Origin: Otatea glauca
Taxonomy: Eukaryota; Streptophyta; Magnoliopsida; Poales; Poaceae
Direction: 5' to 3'
DNA: 64,000 nucleotides
Assembly (NCBI GenBank): GCA_036346275.1
Contig: CM070725.1
Span: forward strand, 46,438,104-46,502,103
The position numbers and the translations under genes were made by a program. Under the pieces are notes generated by a model, which made no database searches, was not told the DNA's origin, and worked only from the letters and a program-made list of their open reading frames with translations. Position 1 is the stretch's first letter; each line of letters opens with the position of its first letter. Below are positions 35,182 through 45,799 of the stretch, piece by piece.

Positions 35182-35712
35182 CTAATGACCAGCAACTGGT
35201 TCCTCAAAGACCACGTGCACATCATGCTCCTCTGGCTCCCTCTCAAGCTCCACAAGGTCTTCTTCCTCTTCCTCGTTTTGCACTTGCACAGCTTGATCAC
35301 CACCAACATACAAGGCCTCCTCCAACTCCATGATCCTCTCAATCGCTGCGATGAGCGTCTCATGAAATTCCTCCTCGGCAACCCTCAAGGCTTCATATAC
35401 TTGTTTCAACTTTTGAGCTGTATCATTCATGTGATCCTTTTGAGCAACAGCGAACTTTGCCAAGTGTACCACCATGGCATCTTCTTCATCAATCTTCTGA
35501 CACTGAGAAGCACGTCCAAATTGATATAGCCTAAACACAGTGTACTCCAACTCATGGGTATAATCCTGGCAAATCCGTTGTAGGGCGAGACGTGAATACT
35601 CCTGGATCCCAATCTCAAAAGTATCTCTTTTCACAGTAATGTTGATTTGTTTGCTACCCTTTTCATCCTCCCGAGCATAGATAAGAATCTTGCAAATAAA
35701 TTCTCGCTCCAC
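35182..35712 (-). CDS. Accessory ORF upstream of gypsy gag, unknown function
   Basis: An uninterrupted 176-codon frame lies between the primer-binding site and gag, on the same strand as the retroelement. The frame stays similar upstream of the ATG (FVRSLYKGNCWVVNGVEREF), so the true start may be further right, towards 35,790. Features: a mixed alpha/beta N-terminal half (QEYSRLALQRICQDYTHELEY), a helical Glu/Leu-rich middle, and an acidic tail with a run of five Glu (QNEEEEEDLVELEREPEE). No retroviral domain is recognised. Extra ORFs before gag are known in some plant gypsy lineages; which family this belongs to is not established. It is the longest intact frame in this element. Confidence 0.55.
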   Translation of the reverse strand: MEREFICKILIYAREDEKGSKQINITVKRDTFEIGIQEYSRLALQRICQDYTHELEYTVFRLYQFGRASQCQKIDEEDAMVVHLAKFAVAQKDHMNDTAQKLKQVYEALRVAEEEFHETLIAAIERIMELEEALYVGGDQAVQVQNEEEEEDLVELEREPEEHDVHVVFEEPVAGH

Positions 35713-36031
35713 ACCATTAACAACCCAGCAATTCCCTTTGTAAAGCGATCGAACAAAGCCTTCAAGGACCTACAAAACCCCATAGTTCTACGGCATAGCC
35801 TCCCTCGCGCTCGCCATAGGTCTGAGCCACCCTCATCTAATAAAAAAACTTGGATGAGACCTCTACTTGAAACAGCAGCAAGAAAACGAAAAATTCAGCA
35901 AATGACATAATATGATAATAAGAAGAGTCAAGAGCTTTTTATTAGTCAAAGTTAAATTTCCTTTAAAAAATAATTTTGGACACATAAAGGAGACAACCAA
36001 ACCATCTAGGGCCAAGTCCTACAGTTAGTAT

Positions 36032-36044
36032 AGCTCTGATACCA
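36032..36044 (-). other. Primer-binding site of the gypsy element
   Basis: AGCTCTGATACCA is the reverse complement of TGGTATCAGAGCT, the initiator tRNA-Met primer site. It lies 4 bp from the LTR edge on the minus strand. Confidence 0.85.
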
Positions 36045-36048
36045 CCTC

Positions 36049-36239
36049 TATCGGGACCCGAATATGCAAATCCGGATACTATGTATATCGCACTAATCTA
36101 GGATCATGCTAGTGCACACAGGCTCAACATAGATAAATATCACAATCATACACAACAAAAACATAATAAAAGACTCCATATATTAAATATAACATGTTGA
36201 CTGACCTTATAGTCATCTTACATGATTAAGCCACATAGG
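36049..36239 (-). mobile_element. Truncated 5' LTR of gypsy element
   Basis: It matches the terminal ~190 bp of the LTR at 27,441 (same CGGGACCCGAATATGCAAATCC edge and the shared AACATGTTGACTGACCTTAT block) and then stops abruptly at CCACATAGG. Satellite-like array sequence follows directly, so about 2.4 kb of this LTR is missing. A ~50-bp segment differs from the 3' LTR near 36,080-36,125. Confidence 0.85.
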
Positions 36240-36240
36240 A

Positions 36241-36599
36241 ATAGTTTCAAATGCCTCCCATGATGCCATAGGGAAGACAGGAAGTGCACTCATCAAAGTT
36301 CAGTACCCGATTCCTTTTCATGCCCAGGTTTCGCCCACACAAACTTTTGGTACCTGTCATGACTTGACATGGTCCAAAATTTGGCTCACTGATTATTAAT
36401 GATTCAAAATATCACCCATCTTTTCATAGAGCATGTAGAAAGTGCACACCAATTTTTTTTTTACCTGTTCCATTCTATGCGTTGGTTTTACTCGCACGAG
36501 ATTATGATACCCGTCATGGACCAAAATTGATACCCATTGTAACCTGCCATGAACTAAAATTCGGCTCACTGACTATGAATAGTTCCAATTGTCTTCCAT
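36241..36599. repeat. Satellite-like tandem array, segment 2
   Basis: Anchors (A)TAGTTTCAAATGCCTCCCATGATG, GATTCAAAATATCACCCAT and AGTTCCAATTGTCTTCCAT lie at about 36,242, 36,401 and 36,581 (spacings 159 and 180 bp). The segment stops at the TCCAT target site of the copia element at 36,600. Confidence 0.75.
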
Positions 36600-37735
36600 T
36601 GTTAGATTATTATGGGGTTGGCCCATAATTAATTTAATAGAAATTCCAAAAGGCCCATTAGAATACTAGGAGTCATGAAATTGGTTTAGTACCATATGGA
36701 TAATTGAGAGAAGGTTTGACCAACTTAAATAGTTGAGTTGTGTGTCTCTTAATTAGCAAGGTGGAAAAGAGTAAAGGTTGTGCCTACACACGCTGTGTGC
36801 GTCGAGCCGAGCCGAGCCGAGCCGAGGCGTGGCGTGGCGTGTCAGCGTGTCTTGAGTCTTGAGTCGAGTCGAGTCGAGTCGAGTCGAGTCGAGTCGAGTC
36901 GAGACGAGGCGAGCGGACGTGGCGTCTGCGTCTTGTGGCGCAAGCCGAGCCGAGCGAGCGAGGCCGACCCGATCGATCGATCCGGACGTGATGTCTTTGG
37001 CGAGGCGGTTTGTTTTGCCGTTTGATAGTCAATATGACCGATAACCGCAGATGATCAATGTGACGATGCCGCCGTCGATTACATGTGAACGACGTGGTTG
37101 ATGGTCGCATAATGACCGTCGATTCATGTAACGGCTACATGAGTTGATGGTCGTAACTCCTGCTCTGCCGTTGCATGTCGCGAGGCTATATAAGAGAGAG
37201 CCACTACCGTGCTTTTCATCACCGCTTGACTCTTCCGCATACTCCATTGTTCGGCGCTGTCCTTTGCATTCCCGCCTCTTTTTTGCGCACAAGTAGCAGA
37301 GGAGCGAGCCTCGGAACCTCGCCCTTCTTGAGATCTTGCTCGAGATAGAAGGCCGATAAGGTTTTTGGGAGCGACCACGCGATCGCCGAAAGGTGTTCTG
37401 AAGCGCATCAAGACCGCAACGCGTCGCCTCGACCGCATCAAACTCTTCATCGCACTAACGCTTCATCGCGACAACTTTGTGATCGTCTCGCCGACCGTCA
37501 TGGCGAGCGAGAATGTTACTGCGCTTTGTGCCAGCGGTGGCACCGCTCAAGGGTATATTAACTTATACCGTATTTTATTCATGCTTTGATTTCTTGTTCA
37601 TTAGTCTTTGCGTATGAGATAGATAATTTGTTATCTAGTACCTTTGGCTTTGAACAAAAAATGCATCTTTGTTTAATCATGATTTACGTAATTCTGTGGA
37701 TTAAAATATTGAGAAAATTCCTAATATTTCCAACA
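36600..37735 (+). mobile_element. Left LTR of copia element T
   Basis: Begins TGTTAGATTATTATGGGG and ends CTAATATTTCCAACA, with TCCAT immediately before it (36,595-36,599). It contains a (GTCGA)n microsatellite at about 36,861-36,904 and a GC-rich middle that produces spurious ORFs on both strands. A plausible promoter element CTATATAAGAGAG lies near 37,184. It is related to LTRs at 40,867-42,024 and 57,610-58,577. Confidence 0.88.
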
Positions 37736-37786
37736 TCCATGAAGCCATACAGTATGTTGGAAGTGTACTCGTCAAACTTTGGTAGC
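37736..37786 (+). repeat. 51 bp of outside flank misplaced inside copia element T
   Basis: These 51 bp are identical to 42,025-42,075, the satellite-like host sequence just outside the right LTR, including the TCCAT duplication. They sit where a primer-binding site and gag should be. The junction to pol sequence is at 37,786/37,787 (GGTAGC then ATGATGCGG). Confidence 0.9.
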
Positions 37787-38570
37787 ATGATGCGGTTAGC
37801 CAGTATGAATTTAATCCCAAAATTTACCCAAGTCAAAGGTTCTAAGTGTCAAGTGTGTGTGCAATCTAAGCAACCTCGCAAGCCTCACAAGGCGGTGAGG
37901 CGAAATTTAGCTCAGATTAGAACTAGTTCATACCGATTTATGCGAGATGAGCAGGGAGTTGACAAAGGGTAGTAAGAGGTATTTCATGACTTTGATTGAT
38001 GATTCTACTAGATATTGCTATGTGTATTTATTAAAGTCAAAAGATGAGGCTTTTCACTATTTTAAGATCTATAAAGCTAAAGCTGAGAACCAACTTGAGA
38101 GAAAAATCAAACGGGTTAGGTCAGATCGTAGTGGAGAATACTTTTCTAATGAGTTTAATTTATTCTGTGAGGAACATGGAATAATCCATGAGAGGACGCC
38201 TCCTATTCGCCCCAATCAAATGGGGTTAGAAAGAAAGAACCGTACTCTAATCGAGATGGTTAACGCCATGTTAGAAACAGCGAGACTTTCCAAGGAATGG
38301 TGGGGTGAGGCTATATTGACTGCTTGTCATGTCCTAAACAGGGTTCCTACAAAGAATAAAGAAATCACACCATTCGAGGAATGGGAGAGGAAAAGATTAA
38401 ATTTCTCTTATTTACGCACTTGGGGCGCTTTGGCTAAAGTGAATGTGCCTATCCCAAAGAAGCGTAAACTTGGACCAAAAACCGTTGATTGTGTCTTCAT
38501 TGGTTATGCTTTTCACAGCGTTGGATATAGATTCTTAATAGTAAAATCTGGAGTACGATATGAATGAAGG
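37787..38570 (+). pseudogene. copia element T integrase remnant (5' truncated)
   Basis: Starts mid GAG-pre-integrase (ASMNLIPKFTQVKGSKCQVC). A frameshift near 37,950 leads into 37,947-38,567, which is open and covers the integrase core: LIDDSTRYCYVYLL, RSDRSGEYFSNEF (second catalytic Asp; Gly replaced by Ser beside it), RKNRTLIEMVNAML (Glu region) and KEWWGEAILTACHVLNR. The domain order is that of Tork-like plant copia. No gag or protease precedes it. Confidence 0.85.
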
Positions 38571-38729
38571 TACAATTTTTGAGTCAATGATGCCACATTC
38601 TTTGAGGACTTATTTCCTATGAAAGAGACATTTAGCTCATCGGCCAAGAATATATCTTCTCTCCTAAACCTTCCACTCCTATACAAATTGAGCCCATTTT
38701 GAGGAAAATCCAATAGATGAGGGCAATGA

Positions 38730-40090
38730 AGTAACTCGTAAGAGTAAGAGACTAAGGACTACAAAGTCTTTTGGTGATGACTTCATTGTATATCTAGTTG
38801 ATGATACTCCAAGAACCATTGAGGAGGCTTATTCATCGCGGGACGACTATTGGAAGGAAGCGGTCCAGTGAGATGAATTCCATCTTGAGCAATGGAACTT
38901 GGGAAGTTGTTGAGCGTCCATATGGGTGTAAACACAGTAGGATGTAAGTGGGTGTTCAAGAAAAAGTCGAGGCTCGATGGTACGATTGAAAAGTACAAGA
39001 CAAGGCTTGTGGCCAAGGGTTATACCGAGAAAGAAGGCGAGGACTTCTTTGATACTTACTCACTGTTGCGGATTGACCACTATTAGAGTACTCCGTCTTT
39101 GGCGCCTCCTCACGGTGCGATCATCCATCGATGGATGTAAAGACGGCTTTCCTTAATGGAGAGTTGGAAGAGGAAATCTATATGGATCACTGATGGATTT
39201 GTAGTAAAGGGTCATGAAGGAAAAGTGTGTAGGTTGTTGAAGTCTTTGTATGGCCTTAAGCAAGCACCTAGCGATGTACGAGAAGTTCGACAGAACTTTA
39301 ACATCTCACGCTTTGTTGTGAATGAAGCCGACAAATGTGTGTATTACCGCTATGGTGGGGGTGAAGGAGTGATTATGTGTCGTATGTTGATGACATCTTG
39401 ATCTTTGGGACGAACCTTAATGTGATTAAGGAAGTTAAGGACTTCTTGTCCAAAACTTTGAAATGAAAGATTTGGGAGTAGCGGATGTCATCTTAAACAT
39501 TAAATTGTTAAGAGAAGGTGACGGTGGGATTACTCTTGAGCAGTCCCATTATGTGGAAAAGGTGTTGAGTCGCTATGGCTATAGCGATTGCAAACTGCTC
39601 CAACGCCGTATGATCCAAGTATGCTATTACGAAAGAACCAACGAATAGCAAAGGATCAATTGAGATATTCCCAAATCATTGGTTCTTTGATGTATTTAGC
39701 TAGTGCAACAAGGCACGATATCTCGTTTTGTGTGAGCAAACTAAGCGGTTTGTTTCAAACCCGGAGATAATCATTGGCATGCTCTTGAGAGAGTAAAGCG
39801 CTATCTAAAGGGACATCAAGTTACTGGAATTCACTACATCGGGTACCCTAGGGTACTTGAGGGTTATAGTGATTCAAAGCTGGATATCGATCTTGATGAA
39901 ATAAAAGCCACAAGTGGATATGTGTTCACATTGGGTGGTGGGTGTTTCTGGAAGTCTTGCAAGCGGACCATCTTAACGAGGTCTACAATGGAAGCGAGAA
40001 CTCACAAGCATTAGATACCGCCTGCTGGAAGCCATTGGCTGCGTGAACTTGTGAAGGACTTACCGGTGGTTGAGAAGCGGTGTTCTGCTA
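38730..40090 (+). pseudogene. copia element T reverse transcriptase-RNase H remnant
   Basis: RT is recognisable as GCKWVFKKKSRLDGTIEKYK (about 38,940-39,000), LVAKGYTEKEGEDFFDTYS, LLKSLYGLKQAP (about 39,235-39,270), YVDDILIFG in another frame (about 39,380) and YSQIIGSLMYLASATRHDIS (about 39,665-39,725). RNase H traces follow (GYSDSKLDIDLDEIKATSGY near 39,865; SCKRTILTRSTMEAR near 39,955). Many frameshifts are present. Confidence 0.85.
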
Positions 40091-40866
40091 TTCTTTTGGC
40101 GTGACAATCGACGGTGATTGTCAAGGTAAACAGATTCTAAGGATAACATGAAGTCATCAAGGCACGTTAAGAGGCGGTTGAAGTGCATCAGAAAATGAGA
40201 AACTCGGAGTTATAGCGTTGGACTATGTCCGACGGCTAAAAACTTGGCGATCCTTTTACAAAGGGACTATCACGGAATGTGATAGATGAAGCATCGAGGA
40301 GATGGGCTTGAGACCCACATAAAGTCATGTCTTAGTGGTACCTCATCCTATTTGATCGGAGATCCCGTGAATTAGGATGTTGAGACAAGCTAGTATTTGG
40401 TGAGAGAAGAGTACTTACATGCTTGGCCCGCTCCGTTTGAGATGCAATAACTCTCCTATTACGTATGGCGGGTTGGTTATACCTTAATGTATTCCGAGTG
40501 ACTTTAATAAGCGAGAGATGTTGTCCTCTGAACATCTTATGAGGAATACACCTATATGAGTTCGACTACTAGTCACGATCTATGAGATTGGGGGTGATCT
40601 CTAGAGGCTCATGAAAGGCTAAGGAGTATGACTTATAAGCTCCAAACCGAGGGGATGCATTTAGCGACCTAGTATCGATAAAGGACTTTGGTGAAACTTG
40701 TTCGCACAAAGCTGTCAATTCAAGGCATAGTCCATTGTTGATTGTGGATGAGTGTAACCTTTGTTCTAGGTGGAAGTTCAACTTAACAGTCTCCATTGAA
40801 AAGCTGGTATATCAAACTACATTGGGCGAGAGTATTTCAAATGTGCCTTTGAAATTTGGTGGGGAT
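40091..40866. other. 3' untranslated part of copia element T
   Basis: Non-coding stretch between RNase H remnants and the right LTR, ending in a purine-rich tract TTGGTGGGGAT (40,856-40,866) that would prime plus-strand synthesis. Short ORFs here carry no domains. Confidence 0.6.
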
Positions 40867-42024
40867 TGTTAGATTATTATGGGGTTGGCCCATAATTAAT
40901 TTAATAGAAATTCCAAAAGGCCCATTAGAATACTAGGAGTCATTAAATTGGTTTAGTACCATATGGATAATTGAGAGAAGGTTTGACCAACTTAAATAGT
41001 TGAGTTGTGTGTCTCTTAATTAGCAAGGTGGAAAAGGGTAAAGGCATGTGCCACGCTGCCTGCCGAAGCCGAGCCGAGGCGAGCCGAGGCGTGGCGTGGC
41101 GTGTGCGAGTGCGATCTTGAAGTCGAGTCGAGTCGAGCGTGGCGTGCACGTCGCGGCGCAAGCCGAGCGAGCCGAGCCAGTCCAGTCCAATCGGTCCGGA
41201 CGTCGAGTCAAGACGAGGCGTGGCACGCGTCTTGGCGCAAGCCGTGCCAAGCTGTCGATCCGATCGGTCCGGACGTGATGTCTTTGGCAAGGGCGGTTTG
41301 TTTTGCCGTTTGATAGTCAAAATGACCGATAACCGCAGTGATCAATGTGACGAAGACCGCCGTCGATTACGTAGCAGACGTGGTTGATGGTCGCATAATG
41401 ACCGTCGATTCATTGTAGCGGCTACATGAGTTGATGGTCGGTAACTCCTGCTCCCCGCCGTTGCATGTCGCGAGGCTATATAAGGAGAGCCACTACCGTG
41501 CTTTTCATCACCGCTTGACTCTTCGCATACTCCATTGTTCTGCTCTTTGTCCTTTGCATTCCGCCTCTGTTTTTGCGCGCACAAGTAGCGAGAGGAGCGA
41601 GGCCTCGAACCTCGCCCTTCTTGAGATCTTGCTCGAGATAGAAGGCCGATAAGGTTTTAGGGAGCGACCACGCGATCGCTCGAAGGTGTTCTGAAGCGCA
41701 TCGCAGACCGCAGCGCGTCGACCTGCATCAACCTCTTCACCGCACCAGCGCTTCATCTGCGACAAACTGTGATCGTCTCTTGACCGTCATGGCGAACGAG
41801 AATGTTACACTGCTTTGTGCTAGCGGTGGCACCGGCTCAAGGGTATATTAACTTATACCGTGTTTTATTCATGCCTGATTTCTTGTTCATTAGTCTTTGC
41901 GTATGAGATAGATAATTTGTTATCTAGTACCTTTGGCTTTGAACAAAAAATGCATCTTTGTTTAATCATGATTTACGTAATTCTGTGGATTAAAATATTG
42001 AGAAAATTCCTAATATTTCCAACA
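40867..42024 (+). mobile_element. Right LTR of copia element T
   Basis: Begins TGTTAGATTATTATGGGG after the polypurine tract, ends CTAATATTTCCAACA, and is followed by TCCAT (42,025-42,029), matching the copy at 36,595. It differs from the left LTR by many small indels, including a shorter GTCGA run, which indicates divergence or sequence error in GC-rich parts. Confidence 0.88.
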
Positions 42025-42815
42025 TCCATGAAGCCATACAGTATGTTGGAAGTGTACTCGTCAAACTTTGGTAGCCAATTCCTTTTTGTGCCCTAGCTTC
42101 ACCCCCCGAGCTCGTAGTATCCGTGTGGAACAAAATTAATACCCATTGTGACCTGTCGCGGATGAAAATTCGATTCACTAACTATGAATAATTCCAAATA
42201 CCTCCTATGATGTTACAGAGTATGCAAGAAGTGCACTTGCCATAGGTTGGTACCCGGTTCCTTTCTATGCTACCATTTCGCTCGCACGTGCTTCTGGTGC
42301 CCATCATGGATCAAAAAATTCTGCATACTAACTAGAAATGGTTCCAAATGTATCACATTATGTCTTAGGACATGTAAGAAGTGCTCTTACCAAAGCTTGG
42401 TACATGATTTCTTTTCTTTTCATGCCCTGGTTTCATCCGTAGAAGCTTCTGGTACCCGTCGTGACACACCATGTACCAAAATTCGACTCACTAGGAATAG
42501 TTCCAAACACTTCTCATGATGTCATAGGGAATGCATGAAATATGCTCATCAAAATTTGGTACCCAATTCATTTATATGCCCGATTTTGCCCTCAAGCTTT
42601 TGGTACCCATCATGACCTGACTAGGAACGATTTAAAATATCACCCATGTTTCCATACAACATGTAGAAACTGTACTCACCAAAGTTTGGTACTTAGTTCC
42701 ATTTCATGCCTAAGTTTCACCCACAAGCTTGTGGTACCCATCGTAGACCAAAATACCCATTGTAACCTACCATAGACCAAAATTCGGCTCACTGGTCATA
42801 GTTCCAAATATCTGC
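42025..42815. repeat. Satellite-like tandem array, segment 3
   Basis: Anchors of the form (A/G)(G/A)TTCCAAA lie at about 42,188, 42,340, 42,499, 42,630 (variant GATTTAAAATATC) and 42,800. Units share TCACCAAAG.TTGGTACC, TTC.TTTCATGCC, TTTCACCC and AGCTTCTGGTACCC. Stops occur in all frames. The array fades after about 42,815. Confidence 0.8.
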
Positions 42816-45075
42816 ATAGCTACATGTTTAGAACACTATTTTGCACATATTGTTTTTTGACAAACGGGCAGTTCCAAGAAACGGCCGTAACTTTGGACCC
42901 CATAGTGGCGCTAGGCGCCCAGTGTGACAGGGGAACAGCTTTTCACGTCAGTGTCATTTCACGCGCATTTTTTTGTTGTTTTCACGTGCGTTTTGCGGTA
43001 AACTTTAAATTACAAGAGAATATTACTATATAAGGGAAAAGACAAGTTAATATTTTCTGTAAAGTTCTCTTTGTTTTTTATTCTCAGTATTAACATCAAA
43101 TGAGTTATAACTTGAAACCTTAAAGGTTGTAGTAACTTAAATTGTTTGAAAAATTTTGTGGTGATTTGGTAGCCAAATTGAATTAGCTTGCATGACTACA
43201 CCTAGCTATTTGGTTGCAGTAGATATACCCTCGTTAGTATACGCCTAACATGTTCAACAAAGAGTTATCAAATTACCTTGCGGGTAACCAAAACCATATC
43301 GTTTGTATTTTATTGCCTAGGCGACGCCCTGATAACAAGGGAATCAAGCGTGCACAAATATTAAATCACCGAGAGGCAAGAACTACATACCTTTTCCAAC
43401 ATTGCCGTTCTGTCTCGAACTAACGTTTTGCCAGTAAGTTAATAAGAGATATCTACAGGTCGTCCAGTAGAGCACAGGTGACAGGACAGTCTTCTGGGTG
43501 GCTTCAGAAGCTGTCTTGCTATGTCTCTCAACTTCAACGAATTAGCAGCTGTGCCATTAAACAATGAATTAATATTTACCTATAGCCTAAAGGCTGATCT
43601 CAAAAAGGATAGATAGGAAGGCAAATGCATATTTAGCAGGTTGAAATTGTATTAGAAGAAGCAAATCACTACTCACCCATATGGAGCACAATAATCTCCC
43701 ATACATACTTGCAGCAATTGCTGGATAAAGTATTTTTCAATCCTGCATATAAAAAATGATTAACATAAGGGGAAAAATTAAGTACTGTCACGAATTATGA
43801 CAGCATGTTAAAACCTAAGTTAAACAATGCTGAAGGCAAACACTAAAGTAAGGCTGGTCCAGATGCCACAGGCTGCCATTAAAGATGATGCACACTTCAT
43901 CTGACAATTGCGAAAGCTACCAGTAAAAAGTGCACGTTTAACAACATCCTACTGGGAGGATGTTCAGTTCCAGTAATCAAAAGCATCAAAAGATCTACTC
44001 AACCACCAAAATATTCCAAAATTCAAAATTAATCTACTCAACCACCAAAATATTCCAAAATTCAAAGTTACATATATTTTCTTCAAGCAGACTGCGATAG
44101 TTCAGCTTTCCACAATATGCTGAACAATGAAGCGAAAAAATTATAGTAACCGAGATGCCAAACTAGTCCACAGTCACTGCCATGAACTAATCCTATATAG
44201 GACAAAAATACAGAGTTCGGATTATTTTTAATTACTAAAAGTAAGCTCGATACCAATTTTAAGACACCATAATTGCTAGTTTGGAAGTAATTGTTATTTC
44301 ACCCTGAAAAATCAATGTCAAGAACTTCACCTTCAGAACAGCACCACCTGCATATCAATCAGGACTGTACTCATATAGAAAAGCAGCAGCAAACCAAAAT
44401 AAAGCATTGCCATCGGATATGAGAAGAGTAGATAAGGCTGCTCGGTTCTTTTGTCAGCAGCAACAAAGTCTTGATACTGCAAAGAGTGCATAGATCCCAC
44501 CCAATCAGTGTGCGACCTTGCTGAAGCCAATTGTTGCCAACTGCACCTGATAAATGGAAGAAGCAACCTACAGAACAATGATCATGACAATTAATCTAGC
44601 ACCCAGCAACAAATATTACCACTAGAATCTTTTCCTGCCTCTGAAGTCTGAATCACTCCTACAAAAACAAAGCAGCTCAATTGGCAGATGACTTAGAGCT
44701 TTTACCATTGTAAAATCAGATTTCTTTGGTCAATAACCCCAAATAATTTAGATGCCCCATTCTCAAAGAAAATGTCTTATTCAGGCCTGAAGTGGTAAAT
44801 GAAATGGCATCTTTTTGAACAGCTTCATTAGATGGGAATTTAGAAACCCTATGATTCCTGATTCAATTCTCCTCCTGAAGTTAACGAAAATAAGACCTAA
44901 TGCAGCTGGAGGGTACGTTCAGAACACAATGAAAAGCTTGAAAACCACCATCCTTACAATAATGCAGAAGTAAACTGTATACCAAAAGAGCAATCCTAGT
45001 AGTTGCTGTGCAGCTGAAGATCTTGGCAGCTCCTGTAAAACATTTTATCATCCCAATTCTCTCATATGGGAAGTG
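42816..45075. other. No recognisable gene; host sequence left of copia element 2
   Basis: AT-rich host DNA. It contains a 40-bp tandem duplication (43,992-44,069, ATCTACTCAACCACCAAAAT repeated) and a small hAT-end remnant. A minus-strand open frame at 44,333-44,578 (81 codons, hydrophobic C-terminal half PMAMLYFGLLLLFYMSTVLI) is not recognised and may be chance. Confidence 0.3.
43313..43337. mobile_element. Orphan end of a GTCGCC-type hAT
   Basis: GCCTAGGCGACGCCCTGATAACA resembles the right terminus of the element at 53,256-54,048. No partner end is found nearby, so this is a truncated remnant. Confidence 0.4.
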
Positions 45076-45080
45076 ATGGA

Positions 45081-45251
45081 TGTTAGACAGTATCCATGTT
45101 ACCTTATATAAAAGATTGCTAGTTGCCCTGTATAGAGATTGTTTGCCTTGTATAGATATTGCCTTATATAAGCTTTCCTTCTATACCCTCTTGTACATGT
45201 ATATATATTGGTCCATTGGCCTCATATTGAATACAAGTGCTATTCATAACA
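45081..45251 (+). mobile_element. 5' LTR of copia element 2
   Basis: 171 bp, TGTTAGACAGTATCC to ATTCATAACA, preceded by ATGGA (45,076-45,080). The primer-binding site TGGTATCAGAGCC follows at 45,252-45,264. By eye it differs from the 3' LTR at four positions. It is the same family as copia element 1. Confidence 0.95.
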
Positions 45252-45799
45252 TGGTATCAGAGCCAAGTTAGGGTTAGGGTTTTCTTACGGGCGTTGCACT
45301 TGCGCTCTCCCGACCTCTCCTCTCCGGCTTTCCTTATTGGCTTTCCTTCGTTGGCGCCATCAGGCGCTCATTGCGCACCTCGCCGGCTTTTCGCTCGCTC
45401 TTCCGCGGCCTTCGCGCTGCGTCGGACATCCGCCGCCATCTCTGAGTGGAGCGCGCCTCTCGCCGGATCTCGACCGCAGTGCGCCATCCTCCATCCGGCC
45501 CGAGCTTGAGGCGAGCCTTTGCTCCGCCGGCGCTACTCCATTGCCCCGACGCCGTCGCCGACCGACCGCCGTCACCGTGGCGTCTCCTCAACCATGAGCA
45601 CGAGGTTGGCCTTTGCTCGCCCGGCGCTACTCTCGGACGCCGCCGCGCCTTGCCGCCGACACAGTCGCCGCCATTGCGGACGCTCGTCGCCGATAAGGCG
45701 CCGTCACCGTGGCGTCTCGAGCCTCCTCTCGCTCGGTTCTTCTCGGTGCGATTGGATTGGACTTTAAATCGGCTTAAGTCGGTCCGGTCAAAAAAATGT

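Noticed and set aside
35040..35529. Plus-strand ORFs opposite the accessory gypsy ORF
   Set aside because: Mirror frames of the longer minus-strand ORF; low-complexity Leu/Pro content and no conserved motif.
36855..36905. Short regular repeats (GTCGA)n resembling a CRISPR array
   Set aside because: A 5-bp microsatellite without spacers, inside an LTR of a plant retroelement; the related LTRs carry shorter runs.
37029..37589. ORFs in both orientations across the copia T LTR
   Set aside because: Equivalent positions in the two other LTR copies have indels that destroy these frames, so they are not conserved genes.
44333..44578. 81-codon minus-strand frame with a hydrophobic tail
   Set aside because: No family similarity recognised, no matching exons nearby; retained only as a note in the host-spacer entry.
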